Part shown: one piece after another, positions 12,601-27,600 of the stretch
Position numbering within the stretch: position 1 is the stretch's first letter
Layout: every line of letters starts with the position of its first letter
Assembly (NCBI GenBank): GCA_036874045.1
Contig: CM072342.1
Span: 4,114,501-4,178,500 of the forward strand
DNA: 64,000 nt
From: Cymodocea nodosa
Lineage: Eukaryota; Streptophyta; Magnoliopsida; Alismatales; Cymodoceaceae
Direction: 5' to 3'
Program-made: the position numbers and the translations under genes
Notes under the pieces: generated by a model
Seen by the model: the letters and a program-made list of their open reading frames with translations, nothing else
What the model was told of the DNA's origin: nothing
The model's database searches: none

Positions 12601-15600
12601 ATTGCTATCCTCCACTGAATCTTCTACCTTGTAGCATTATAGACTAGACCATCCCTCCTTCCAAAAACTTCAACAACTACTTCCATGGATTTCTCTTTCA
12701 GAGTTTAATTATGAGTCATGTCAGTTAGGAAAACATTATTGTACTTCTTTTCCTCATATTGAATTTGCCTCAAGTAGTCACATTTTTTATTTAGTTCATT
12801 GTGACATCTAGAGGTTAAGTTGTGTCATGACTATCAGTGGTTATCACTACTATATTATTTTTGTGGATGACTATTTTAGAGTGTCTTAGACCTACTTGTT
12901 AAAAGATCGTCAAAACATTGTATATGTTGTTCAACGTTTCTTTAACGTAGTGAAAACTCAATTTCTTATTGTTCTAAAATGTTTGCAAGCTAATAATGTC
13001 TTAAAATTTGTTAGTTCAAAATTTCAAAACTTGTGTGCCTCCCTTGCAGTAATCCATGAAACCACTTATGCTTACACTTCTTAATAAACCACTTATGCTT
13101 ACACTTCTCAATAAAACGGTGTTGTTGAGAGAAAACATCATCAACTTCTTGACATTACCCATACACTCATTATTCAAATGAATGTTCCTAAACACCTCTG
13201 AGTTGATGTAATTCTTATTGCATTGTATCTTGTGAACCGGTTACCTGCTACACCACTTAGTGGTGAGGTTCCCTTCACTGTATATATCCTAATAAAAAAC
13301 TTTGGTCTCCCTCCACATGTTTTTAAGTGTGTTGCCTTTGTTCAGGATTTAGTTCTTGGTCAAGACAAACTTTCAACTTGTGTTATCAAATGTATTTTTT
13401 TAGAGTATTTTAAAACCCAAAAAGGTTATCGTCACTATCATTCTCCTACAAAACAATATTATACCTCGGTAGTTGTCACCTTCTTTAAGGATCAAGCCTA
13501 CTTCCCTATAGATCATCAAGCCTATGCTAATTCTATGGTAACTCCCATCTTTGATCTTCTGTTTGTTCTTCCTAGTGATGGTTCTAGTGTTGAAAGTAAT
13601 GTCTTTTGTTGACCACTATTGGTGTATCATCAACAGACACACACTCCAACAACACTTCTGACTACACTTGACAATCCCCCAAATGCAAATTCAACACCTA
13701 CTGATTCACATATTGAAGTAGATTCTCCTCTTATTGATGAAAATGAACTTGATACAAACTCCATTCCTATTACCCTTCAAAAAGGTATTTGCTTGTGTAC
13801 CCAACATCCTATTGCATTATGTGTTTCCTATAACCGCTTGAATTCTTCTTGTCCTAATCATTTCCACTAAGTCACGTCAAGGGAACTATCGGAAAGCTTT
13901 ACAACTAGCACATTAAAAAGCAGCTATAGATAAACAAGTGGATGCATTAAAGTTATGTGACACTTGGGAGCTTGTTACTTGTCCTACAAATGCTAATGTT
14001 GTTTCTTGCAAGTGAATTTTTATAGTAAAATACAAATCTGATGGCAAGATTGCTTGATACAAAGCTTGCCTTGTTATTTATGGGTTTACTTAAGAGTATG
14101 AGGTTGATTATGCTGAAACTTTTTCTCCTATTACCAAAATAAACTCAATTTGCATACTTCTCTCTCTTGTAATGAATAAATAGTGAGAGCTATATCAACT
14201 TGATGTCAAAAATGTTTTTCTCTATAAAGATTTTGGGGAAGAGTTCTATATGGAGAAACCTCATAGGTAAAGGAAAAATATGGTCTGCCAACTAAAGAAG
14301 GTTATCTATGATCTCAAGCAAAGTTCATAGGCATAGTTTGACAAATTCAGTCAAGTTATGTTTAATGGAGGTTTTCAATGTTATGTTATAGACTACTCCA
14401 TCTTTATATGATAGACACAACATGGTTATATCATCTTAGCAATCTATGTTGATGACATTCTTACAAGGAGTGACAGTATTGACATTGTTAAAATGAAGGA
14501 ACATCATGCAAAGGTATTCAATACAAAGGATATGAGACTATTTTTTAGGCATCGAGTTTACTTATTCAAAAGGAAAAATTGTGTTATCTCAACAAAAGTA
14601 TGTTTTTGACTTACTAATGGAGATTGGTTGTCTTGAGTGAAAATCTGAGATTACTCCTATAGAACAAAGTACACTATTTTGGCATAAGTTTTCTAAGATG
14701 TTAGATAATCTAGATCAATATTGATGATTGATAGGAAAGTTTATCTTACTGTCACAATGTTTGATATAACTTTATTGGATTACTAAATCAATTTATGCAT
14801 GAGTCTAGGCAAGTATATTGGGCAAGAGCTCAACGCGTACTTACTTATATCAAAGGTGCTCTTAACAAGGGTCTACCATATCAAGCTCATAATCACCTTA
14901 AGGTGGAAGCCTTTTCAGATTCAGGCTATACTGGTGACAAGAGAGATAGAAAGTCTACTTCTAGTTATTTCACCTTTGTAAGGGGTAATCTTGTAATATA
15001 GCAAAGTAAGAAGCAAAACGTAGTTTCCTATTCAAGTGCCAAAGTAGATAAAAGATCAATGGCTAAGACAAGTCAAGAACTAGTTTGACTAAAATCCTTA
15101 CTATAGGAGTTTGATGTAGTTATTCAAGAGTCAATGCCCATGTATTATGACAATTAAGCAGTCATACATATAGCTCAAAATGAGACATTTCATAAATGCA
15201 CAAAGCACATTGAGATTAATTGTCATTATATTCTTGATTTAGTGACCAAAGGAATCATTTCCACATCATATGTTCTATTATCCAAAGAGCTAACTGATAT
15301 TCTCACCAAAGGATTGAATCATGAGATTTTTAAAATCATTTGTAACAAATTGGGAATGAAAAATATATATATTCTAACTTGAAGAGGAGTGTGGTTATTA
15401 TAGTGTAATTGGTGTATCCTATTGGGGATCCATCTAAGGATCGATATATAGGTTCTTCTCTATTTATGTACCTAGTTTTCTTTTAATTAAGATTTGATGA
15501 TGGATTAGGGTTTGCTAATCACAAAGAATATAATTAAATGTGTTATTTATGAATATATATATTGGAAATATATTCTACATATATATATATATCCTGTACA

Positions 15601-18600
15601 CAAAGTTACAAAAAGATAATATATATATAGAATAATAATGTAATATAACATATATAATATATGTTATCTTGAAAAAAATAATTAATAGAGGTGCCTAGGA
15701 ATTGCCTGGGCACACACCTAGGCACCCTTGGCCGGTGTCTGATCACTTTACCTCCTTAAGAACCTTCATTATAATCAAGAAAATTTGATTATTGATTTTT
15801 TCAGGGTTAAGCAATACAAATTGTCTGACATTTTATAAGTAAATTGAGATGAAATTGTTTTTCTTCAATGATCCCTTCAATTTTTCCAATATACCATTTA
15901 AATAAAATCAATTTTTCAAATTGTCCTTAAGTAAAAAAGTTATTCATTTATTTTCTTCTCTACACAATTTCTGATATAGTTAATATTAAATAAATTTTAT
16001 TATTCTAAAATAAATAATAAAATCTTATGAGAAAATTTACAACGATAAGTGGTTCTTTGATTGATATTTTATGATCAATTTTCACTTGTATTCAATGTTA
16101 AGAAGTATTCTACAATTGTACAACAATATACATCTTTTACACATTAGCTTCCTATGTTTCTAGACTTTATTCATGTCAAAATCTAAGAAGATGCATGCGT
16201 GGAGAGCATGCAATACTTTGCTAGTTTTTTGAAGAACAAACATTTGTATCTAAAATTTTGCCAAAATATACTATTGCACACCCATTAATGTAATGAATAT
16301 GAAGAAAATAAGAACTTTGTAATGAATATGAACACATTGTAGTTAACAATAATGATGTAATGAATAGCAATACATGAATGAAAAGGAATGTTGGTCTACA
16401 TGATTGGACTCTTACGAAGCAAAGACAGTGAATCAGGTTTAATTTAATAAAGAAAATCATTCAAAATAAAGTTCATATTACCCGTAACTCTTCTTGCAAT
16501 CTAGAAATTTCACTGTATTCCACCTCAGACAATAGCTCCCTGCACTTGCCGTCAATAGCATCATCAGTTACCTCCATGGAAAGAAACTCAACTTCTTCTT
16601 CTATTTTTTTGAGCTCCTCCTTAGCAGCAAGCATAACATTGCTCCCGACGTAGTTCCCAAAGCTTTGTTCAACAAGTTTTCTAGCTTCCTCTAATGTTCG
16701 ACCAGAATGAACTGCTTTTGTTTCTTGAACCTCCATCATTCTATTTGTTATTTTCTCACCCTACAAAAGAGCAAGGCTTTGTGTAGTGATTGACGATGAA
16801 AAGAAAATTACTTACTAAAGAATCTAAATGGATACATACAGAAAGGAGATTCAACACCATGCCATAAGATGCCTTGAACTGTGAAACAAGAGGTTCAAGC
16901 CCACTGAAAAGAATCTCACATGATTCTTCAGCCCCTTCATAGGGAGTCTGAATGAGAACAACATGCCCCTCTGTATCAATGCCTCTACGCCCAGCTCGAC
17001 CAGCCATCTGTTGTAGTTCGTTTGAGCTTAGAAGTGTACGTCCAGATTGAGTTCTTTTACTAAGAGATGAAATGACAGTTGTTCTTGCTGGCATGTTGAT
17101 TCCAGCAGCTAGTGTTTCAGTGGCAAAAATAACCTTGAGAAGACCTTGTTGGAATAACTCTTCAATAAATGACTTCCAAAGTGGCAAACACCCGGCATGA
17201 TGAGCAGCGATCCCATGCAAAAGTCCTTGTACAGAAGAATCTCTTACTGCATCTGGATATTGATCTTTAAACCTTTTCAAGGCCAATTCCACTTCACACA
17301 CCTCAAATTCATCTAAAAGATTGCAGGTTTCAAGATACTGAACAGCTGCATCACATCCTTTTCTACTAAAAATAAACCAGATAGCAGGAAGCATATTCCT
17401 AGCCCTAAGATGCCTCAATGTGTCTCTAACCTGAGGAACCTGGTGTAATTCGTTAGATTGGAAAAGATTTTGTCTCAGGGTATTTCATTGTGAGCATATC
17501 TTCAGTTCTTGGAGATGCAGTTACATTTGAATGCCTCTTAAAAAAACTGCATAAACACTAAGCCAAGAAAGTTTACAAAACAAAACCAAGATGTCATACC
17601 TGTGAACGTCGAAATGTACTTATATTATTCTTTGATAAAGCTGTCCTTTTTGAAATATTAGTAATAGATTTGGATTTACGATCACTTCTACTCTTTCTAG
17701 AATTTCTCCCTCGGGACCCATTTTCTTTAATATAATCTACTTCTGAATTAGAAGCTTGCAAATGATCTAGTGATAGTTTCCTGTTTTGAACATTAAAACA
17801 TCATGGATCAAGAAAATGAAAGGACTAGCAAGCTTCACATTACAGAAATAGAAAAGTTTGTAAACCATATGCAAAGACTAGACTCAACGATTCATACTTG
17901 GAACACTACAAAAGTTGTAAACTCCTCGTTCCAGATGTTATTGCAAAAGACCCTAGCTACTATGTCAGTGATATTTCAATAATGATACATGTTCACAGGA
18001 ATTTGCTGAATCCAGCCAATCCATTTCTCTGGAAAATTACAGGCGAAGGACAGCTAACAAGAACTTCCAATTCACTCTATCAAAAACCTTGGCAAAGCTG
18101 ATCTTTAGTAGCAGACCTTTTCCCATGAGATTATTTTAATCAATCAGAGAGCATCCTAGGCAGCCAAGAAAGGGCCTGGAAGACCTTTTCCCAATAGAAG
18201 TGTTGATTGCACCAAGAGCACCAATCTGTTTGCCACCTTCAGAAGCCTGTCGAATAGGATCTTGGCAACAATCTTAAGAAATGAGTTCAGAAGCAAAATA
18301 GGTCTATAGTCAGTGATGTTCACTGCACCTTGAATCTTAGGAATCCATAAGATGAAGGTGTTGTTAATGTTATTGCACCCTGGGTGGTTCCCCATTTCCT
18401 CCTACTAAGATTCCAGATCAGGAAAAACAGTGGAGAATGCCATCAAATCCAGGAGCCTTAACCCCTTCCATCTCACAAGCTGCATCTCTAATTTCTTCCT
18501 GCTAAAAATTTGCAATCAGTATGGTCTGATCTTCGACTGCCAAATGTGGAAAAAAGAGAGCTGCAAATAGGGTCACCAAGCCAAGGAAGACAATAACAGA

Positions 18601-21600
18601 TCTCTAACATAATCAACTACCGAATTCTTCACCTATTCCCCTTTAATTTCCCAACCTCTGAACAGAATCTTGGATATAGTGTTTATCCTTTTACTTTCCA
18701 ATGCATATCTGTAGAATAAAGGTGTGTTGCTATCTCCTTTTACCCAAATTTCCCACAACCTCAAATCTCCACAATGCTTCCTCTTTTTCAAGTAATTCTC
18801 CTAACCCATCTTTGGCAAGTGCATGAACTGCATCTTCTGCAATAAGATCCAAATCATCTCCTTTTTGTCTAACTCCATAAATAGAGGTTCAAACAGACCA
18901 AATACAAATCAGAAGTATCATTTAACATATTTATATTTGGTTTGATTTTTTAAACACAAATACAAATGTATGTCAGATATGAAAAATTAAAACCATATTT
19001 GAAAATATTAAGTTATAGATATTTTCCAAATATTTTTCAAATATTGAATACAAATGTGAATGAATACAAGTTAACTTAAATAAATTATAAATTTTAAGTA
19101 CTCGTCAAATAAATCATACATCAAGAATGTTTTTAAATGAACAAATATCAAGGGGTATACCATTTTGTATGTTTTACAATTTTTAGATATTTATATGACA
19201 AATACATGTTAGGACATAACAATTTTATTTTTTGGTTGGATAAAAATAAAGTATGAACCACAATTAACTAGGCATTTGATAATATAAAAAAATTAGCTAT
19301 TGTGACATGACAAACTCCACCTATGGAGGTTCACCCCTTCACAATCAATCCCAGACTCAAATAAGGGAGGAAAGTTAGCATTAAGTACACAGTCAACTAT
19401 AAAAACTTGTCAACTCCTCAAACACAAATCTAAAAGATAGCTCATTGGGGTGTAACCCCCTTGGCAATGCATTGTGCTAGACTTTGGATACAATGAAAAG
19501 AAAATAGGGGTGAAGATTACACACTATGGGTGCAAGATTTTTAAACTAGGGGCTCTACATTGGCACCCAGGTGAAGATCAAAATAAGCAAGAGTCCTCAC
19601 ATCTTAATGGACAAGTGTGGGTAAGAAATTAGTCTAAAACATAAAATTAAGTTAGTAATTTGAATGTAGAAACTTTGATAAATAAGAGTATAGAATTAAC
19701 AGAAATAATGATAAAAAGGAAAATTAACATATTATGCTTACAAGAAGTTGTATGGGGGGAGAAAAATCTAGGTTAATTGACAATCGTAGTTTCAAATTGT
19801 GGTATACAAGAAAAAAAAAGTGTAGGAATGGACTTAGAATAACTGACAAAAGTTTAAGAGACAAGTTGTTGACTTAATAAGAATAGAAGAAAGAATTATA
19901 ATGTTAAGTTTGTGATAGGAAATGAGATAGTTAATATAATTAGTGCATATACTCCAGAAATAGGCTTAAGAAAAGCAATTAAACAGAAATTTTGAGAAGA
20001 TTTGGATAGTTTAGCTCATGACTTACCTATTAGTGAAAAACTCTTTATTGAAGATCTAAATAGTCATATAGGAGAGTAAAATAAAGAATATGAAAGAAAC
20101 CATAGAAGATCTGATTTTGATAATAAAAATGAAAAGGAAAATTCAATCTCAGACTTTAGTGTAGATTGCAACCTTTTAGTAACTAACACTTATTTTAAGA
20201 AAAAAGAGGACTTAATTACATTTAGAAGTGGCTTAAATACTAGTCAAATAGATTTTTTATTTGCTAGAAAAATAGACCAAATAATGTGTAAAGATTGTAA
20301 GGCTACTCCAAGAGAAAACTTAACTACACAACATAGGTTGTTAATATTAAATATTAATATCAAGATTAGGAAAAAAAGACTAAAATATATAAAAATCCAA
20401 AAATTAGGTGATGGAATTTAAAAAGTGAGAAGAAAATGATGTTTAAAGATTACTTGTTAAAAGAAATAATATAGGAACCAAGTGGACAGGTAAATGAACA
20501 TTGAAATGAAATGACTACTCATATTGAAAAGATTACTCAGGAAATTTCAAGAATCTTATGAGGTAGCTCTACTAGGTAAAGAAAGTTTGTGATGAAATGA
20601 AGATGTAAAATAGATAATAAAAGAAAAGAAAGAATGCTATAAAACTTGTCATAAATGCAAAATAAGGAAAATTTAGAATAATATAAACTAGCAAAAAGAA
20701 ATGCTAAGAAAATTGTTAGTGAAGTCAAAATTAAGGCCAACAAGGAATTATACAATAATTTGAACACAATACAAGAAGAAAATAAAGTATATAAATTGGC
20801 TAAGGCTAGAGAAATAAAATATAGAGATTTAAGTCAAGTATATTAAAAATGAGGATGATTTTAGTAAAAGAAAACAAAATAAAAGATAAATGGTATAGAT
20901 ATTTTAGTAAACTTTTTAATGACTTTACCATAAGAAACTCTTACATACAAAATTCAAGTAGTTGTACAAAACATACAAACTATAGTTATTTTGGTAGACA
21001 AAGACATTAAGAAAATGAAATGTGGAAAATTTATTGGTCATATGGTATTCCCATTAAAGTGTGGAAATTTATGGATGAAGTAAGGATTAAGTGATTGACT
21101 AAACATTTTAATATAATTTTAAAAAAAAAGATGTCAAATGAAAGGAGAAAGAGTTATTTAATAACTATATTTAAGAATAAGGAAAATATATAGAATTGTA
21201 ATAATTATCATGGTGTTAAGTTAACAAGTAACACTATGAAATTATAGAAAAAGGTAATTAAGCAAAAACTAAAATATGCAATTAAAATCACAGAAAGTCA
21301 ATTTAGATTTATATCGTGTAGGTCAACAATGGAAGTTATTCATTTACATAAACTAGTAGAAAATTTTAAAATTAAGAAAAATGACTCCACATAGTTTTCA
21401 TTTATTTAAAAAAATTTATGACAGAACAACTAGAAACTTATTACAATGGGTTTTAGAAAGAAAAAGAGGAATTTCCATTAGACATAGATTTACACCAAAG
21501 GTCCTCTTTAGATCATATTTGTTCATCTTGGTTATGAAGGAAATAACCAATGAAATTCAAGAAGAAATACCTTGATGTATTATATTTATTGATAATATAG

Positions 21601-24600
21601 TTTTAATTGATAAAAGTTAGTAATTAGTTCTAAATCAGAATTATGAAGAGATATTTTACAATCTAAAGAATTTAGATTGAGTAGGTCAAAAAATAAATCT
21701 ATGGAATGTAGGTTCAATGAAAATATAAATAATAATGAAGGTATATATTTAGATGACTATGAGATTTATAAAAGTAAAACTTTTAAATACTTAGAGTCTA
21801 AATAACTAGCAATGGTAAAATTATAAAAAATGTTATTCATAAAACTAAAATAGAATGGATGAAGTAAAGAAATGCTTCTAGAGTGTTGTGTGGCAGGAGG
21901 ATACCCTTAAAATAAAATAAAATAATTATAAAACTGATATTCACCTAACTATACTAGAGTGTTGTCTAACTCCGAATCTCACCCTGACTCTCCTTAACTT
22001 CAATCCTTTACATACCAAGTTTGTTAACCCTAGAGGGGGTGTGGAGAAGAGATCCTTTGCCTCCCCGGCAACTCCCTGGTTGTCCCTTCATTCACGAAGA
22101 TTCTGATTTGGAAGGCAATCATTTGTAACGACAAACCTATGCTAAAGGTTAGCAATGCTGAGGTAGCTTTGCTTTCCAGCTCTTTCAAGTGGACTATCTA
22201 TCAACCGTTTCAACTCTAGAGACAATCTTGGAGTTCATGAAGAAGGAGGTTGATTTCTCAGAGTCTTTCTTCCCTGTTGCCTTAAACTCAAGATATGTTC
22301 TCATCCATTTCCTGAACCAGGAGGACTTTATCAAGGCATATACTCAAGAAGTCTAGTTCATTAGTGGTTGACGTATGACAATATCACATTGGTCACCATC
22401 CTTCATGTTGAGCTTCAAGTCTCCATGAGTGCCAATATGGATCTACCTCCCCATACTGCACACTCACCTCCAAGCTCCTGAAATCATCAAGTCAATTGCC
22501 AAGATGCTAGGGAGGTATCTCTATGCTCATAGAAATGTGTTAAGGTTCACTTGACCAAGTGTCACCACCGTATTTGTCGAGACAAACCCATCAAAGTCAC
22601 TTCCCATGGAAGTGAAGATATAAAAGGTGATGAACTCATCATTCAAAAGGTTGAATATGGGAACTTTGTTCCCAAGTATTGCAACTTGTTACAAAATAGG
22701 GCACGGATAGGAGGTTTCTCGTAGATGGAACCACTCCAGTGATCAAGAGTCCAGTCCTCCAACCAACCCAGATCAGAGTGCACATCCTTTGACTGAAGGA
22801 AATGAAGAACCACATGCTCAGCAACAACTCCAGTGGAAAGAGGTTAGAAATAGGAAGAAGAAATAAACCAAAAAGAACCAGTGCAATCAGAAACAGAATG
22901 ACAAGGCTCAATCTGAAATCCCTCAAAATCCCACAGGCACTAGTCAGAAAGAACTTCTAATTGAAAATACACAACAGACCAACACTTTAGCTACTCCAAA
23001 AGACACCAACACAAAAAAAGACAATGAGGTTCAGATGGGCAATCAGGTTCAATCAAAATCACAAGATGTAAATCCTAAAACAATTAGCACTCTGAACACA
23101 ATTGCTGAACTGCAAATTTTTAGTAGGAAGTCTGTCTCAGATGGTGAGGTGGAGTATGCTGAATCTGATGAGGAGACTCCCACCCCTGCAAAACCTCCTG
23201 ATCCTCCTTTAGACCTCCCTGGGTCAGTAAGCAGGGCAAAAAAACCAAGATTTTTAAAGATTTACAAACGGAAGAGAATTCTATTTTGAGGAGTCAGTCC
23301 AAAACCTATTTCAACCAAAGCTCTGACCTCTCAGCAGTACAACAAGAGGTTGTGGAAGCTTCTCAAAAGGACTAGGAGCCCCCTAGTTTGTCATCAAACC
23401 TTTCCCAACAAAGATTCTTTTCTGGAACTATAGGGGCCTTGCTAATAAGGCCACTCAGTGTCATCTTAATAATTTGATCAGAATGAACAATTTTCAAGTT
23501 GTAGCCACAATAGAGCCTTTTCTGGTGGAGGAGGACCCCCCTAAGGTTGCAAAGTTCATCAGACTTCCTGGCTGGATTAGTAATAAAGCATCAGGAAAAT
23601 TCTGGATTTTTTGGAAAGAATCTCTTCAAATTAACAAGATTCAGAATTTGGGTCTAAATGATGTCTTCTTATCGGAAATTATGCTAATTGCAATGTCTCT
23701 AGGAGAACTAACTCACGGAAAGAGCTCCCTCAGGTTAAGGGTTTAGTGCAGAATGGCAAATAGCTTTTAAGAGGGGATTTGAACACCATCTGAAATGAAT
23801 CTGAAGCTATAGACACCTCCAGCCTGAATTTCCATAGCATTTCAGACTTCAATGAAATCATCCACCATCTGTAGTTAATAGAATCTCAGCACACAGGAGA
23901 TTTTTTCTCCTGGTGTAACAACCATCAGGGCATTAACAGAAGGTATCACCATCTGGATAAAGTGCTGGCCAGCACTGCTTTAATTAATGACAGCAACATT
24001 CTAGCAGAGCACTTACCTCAAATCAGATCAGATCATGCACCTATTTTAATTAAAATGCTGACATTCATCAGATAGGTCCCCTTCCTTTTAGATTTCAGTG
24101 CATGTGGATGAAATGCCAAGGTTTCAAAGCTGTTGTAGAACAAGGCTAGAACAAAGGTGGCAATTCTCAGCCAATCGCAAACATTAATAGGAAGGTCACT
24201 TGCCTTAAACAGTATCTGAAGCAGTGGAATAGAACTTCTTTTAGGAACATTTTTAAGAAAGAAAAGGAGATTCAAAGACAACTGGTCACTGTGGAAGACT
24301 CTCATCATATAGACTGGAATGACTTAGTCTTTAGAAAGGGGGACGAGCTTAAATAGGAGTTGATGAATATTGAGCTACGCAAAGAAACCTTTTTCACCCA
24401 AAAAGTGAGAATTAAGTGGCTCAAAGAGGGAGATAAAAACACCAAATTTTTTCACCAGGTAGTTAAAATCAGGAGGAACTTAAACCCTTTTAGAACAATG
24501 CTGAAGAATCAGAATAAAGATGAGAATGACATTGCCTGGCTTCAGATCAGCAGTGTGGACTATTATTCTCTCCTTTGAAGATGTTAATTTTTCAGTTCAG

Positions 24601-27600
24601 GACCTTTTGGCTAACATTCCTCAACTACTGGACAATAATGACAATCAGCTCTTATTTGCAATTCCCACTAAAGAAGAGATCAGAAATGCTGTTTTTTCCT
24701 TGGAGAGAGATAAGGCCCCTGGCCCAGATGATTTTTCCACGGAATTTTATCAAGATATGTGGGATATAGTGGATGCTGACTTGGTCAATGCCATTCAAAG
24801 TGTTTTCAAAGGTGATCTTCTGGATAAGGCTTGGAAGGCTACCTTCCTAGCTCTTATTCCAAAAAAGGAAGTTGTTACTGATTTCAAGGACTTACATCCG
24901 ATAAGCTTGTGCAATGCCAGTTATAAGATTTTGGCTAAAGTTATAGTCCAACGCCTAGCTCTGATTCATCCTAGAATTATTTCTTCTCCCCAAGGTGCTT
25001 TTGTGAAGGGTAGAAGTTTATTTGACAATGTGATGCTGGTGCAATCGTTGCTAAAGTTATTAGATAAATGAGAGAGAGGAGGAAATTTAAACCCAAACAC
25101 AGACATGGAGGAGGCCCATGACCGCATGGAATGGAGTGCTTTATACATAGTTATGGAAAAGTATGGTTTTTCCATGGAGTTCATCAATTGCATTGAGGAG
25201 GTGGGATTCTCTATCCTTATTAATGGGGTTCATTCCACTTTTTTCACTTCTTCGAGAGGGACTAAGGCAAGGGGATCCTTTATCCTGTTATTTATTCATC
25301 ATAGCGGAGGAGCTTCTCTCTAGAACTATAGACAAATCTGTGATGGATGGGAAGATAATCCCTTACAAGACAGGTTGTAACAGTTTGGAAATATCTCATC
25401 TTCTTTATGCAGATGATCTGATTATGTTCATAAATGGTAGGAAGAAAATGTTGAAGCAACTATGGACATATTGGATAGCTATCAAGCCTTCACTAGCCAA
25501 AAAATTAACAAAGGCAAAAGTTTCTTTCATGCTGTGAAATGTACTTAGGAATAGTGTACCCCTAGATCACCCACTTATGTTATAGTGGTCCAACATGTAT
25601 GTATTCATATAATTACCTATGTAAGCTTGGAAAATATATACAAGAAGTAAGAAGGGTTTTTCCACTTGGTACCAAAGCTGACAATCCTGAACCTCTAATT
25701 TTCCTCTCCAATAGTTGTCGCACATCAGCTCCAATCCAACAGCAATGAGTGTCGGTTGTTTCCTTCTCCAACAACCATGCTCTCACTCCACTGACCCTTC
25801 TTTACTCTACAACTGCCATCAATCTATCTTCACACTATACAACCACCATCAGTCCTTCACAGCAACCAACCAAGCATGAGGAAGCTCAACAAGGCTTGCA
25901 CTACCAGGTACTGGTCTCCATCATGCCTGTAGGCCACTCCTAGGGGTGATGTCCTTGTGCTGAGTTCCAACCACAAGAAGGTTGGTTTTAGGACTGAGTT
26001 CATGAGTCCTCCGAACTTCGTCCTCTCTCCTACTGAAGGGTGGTGTTGTGTCTGTCCACCATTCCTTTGTGTTGCATTTTTGGTACAAGGTTTATCCATT
26101 GGTTTACCAAGTAACAATTGTCACTCTTTCCTTCTTCTTTCTGTTGTGATCGTCTTGCTATAATGGATTTACAAGATCTATTTAGCAAGAACCTTCCTAA
26201 AATTACAAAAAAACTCAATAGAACCAATTACCTTTTATGGGCACAGAACTTTGAGACTATTCTCAAGGGTTATTGCAAGGAAGATTATCTATACAATCTT
26301 CTACTAGATGTCAAGGAGGAAGCCTTCAAAGATTGGAAGGCAGATGATACAGTGATTGTGTCTTGGATGCTCTCTAATATGGAGTCAACTATTGCATGTA
26401 GGGTGGTTATGTTACGCTCGACCAAGAAAATTTAGGATAACTTACGAAAAACTTATGGTCATGAGAAAAATATTTCCAAGGATTTTCAATTTAAAGCAAG
26501 ATGACAAAACATGTCAGGAGCATTACACTATCCTACATGGTCTAATTGATGAATTCAATTGCTATCAACCTCCAACTATAGACTTGGATACCTTTCTACA
26601 ATATAGAGAGGAGTTTATCATGGCAAGCTATCTAGCTAGCGTAAATCCAAAGGTTGCATCACAGATTCGTCATTTTATCCTTAGAATTGAGTCTACGCCA
26701 GATTTGGAGGAAACTTTCTCCTAAGCCTTGCAAGTCTCCACACCATCATCAGTTACTCCCACAGCTCAACAATATGCTCTTGCAACTTCAAGAGGCAAAT
26801 AAAGAGGTCGTTCAGGACGTGGAGGTGACAAGTAATGTCCAAAATGCTAGTGGTGCAATAAGTTTGGTCATAGGTCAAAAAATTATTATAACAAATGGAG
26901 AAAACCCCCAACAATGATTCACACTAGTATAGAGTCTATTGCTATCACTAATAGTGATGTCTTAGGAGGACCCAATGTTACCATCTCACAAGCAGATTAT
27001 GAGCATCTTCTTCGATCGTAGAGATTGAACTCTAATGCTATGAGCGTTCATGCCTCCACTACTCACTCAAGTATTGATATTAGCTCAACTCTTATTGCCT
27101 CCAGTAATGAGCCTTAAGTAATTGACTTTGAAACATCTTCACACATATTAGGTACTTTATCTCTCTTTGACAATCTATCCCATCTCAATGACAAGTCCAT
27201 TGTCACCACTGTTGATGGTTATTCATGCCTTATATCTGGTAAATGGGCGGTTTAGACTTCCTTTCAAATACAACTAAACAATGTCTTTTATGTACTTAAT
27301 TTCTCTTTCAATCTTTTGTCCATTAGCACTGTGTGGAGTAATCTCTCTTTCAAACATTAAAACTCTAAGGCTTGGATTGCCAAGTTTAATAGCATTATGT
27401 GGAGTAATGATTTCAAAAGTTGCTGAATTGATCATTTTGTGTTCATCAAGAAAACTTCTCAATACATTGTCATCCTTACAGTTTATGTTGATAATATGTT
27501 ACTCACTAGTGATGATTAGCAATGTATAGATGATACAAAAAAATTCCTAAACAAACATTTTACCACCAAAGATATGGGCACTCTACAATACTTCTTGGAG

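Larger units (their letters stand above)
10404..15521 (+). mobile_element. Copia LTR retrotransposon (fossil)
   Basis: LTRs at 10404-10534 and 15390-15521 begin TGTGGTTATT and end CTAATCA. The primer-binding site TGGTATCAGAGC is at 10537-10548 and a purine-rich tract (gaagaggag) precedes the right LTR. The order gag (about 10940-12450), integrase (12600-13350), reverse transcriptase (13900-14700), RNase H (14790-15350) is that of Copia. It is broken throughout, with many breaks. The LTRs differ at roughly 7% of positions, so it is several million years old at usual plant rates. No clean target duplication is seen. It lies in ISE2 intron 9, antisense to the gene. Confidence 0.88.
10135..15740 (+). 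mobile_element. hAT-like remnant split by a Copia insertion
   Basis: 10135-10400 (an acidic reading [14 protein letters not shown]-like, then AT-rich DNA) resembles 50260-50460. 15690-15740 (aggtgcctaggaattgcctgggcac...) is the reverse of the left end of the element at 50153. Together they look like one old hAT-family copy interrupted by the Copia element 10404-15521. Its left end was not found. Confidence 0.4.

Noticed and set aside
15554-15660. Regulatory or origin-like AT repeat
   Set aside because: Plain (AT)n-rich sequence of the hAT-like remnant; no specific motif.
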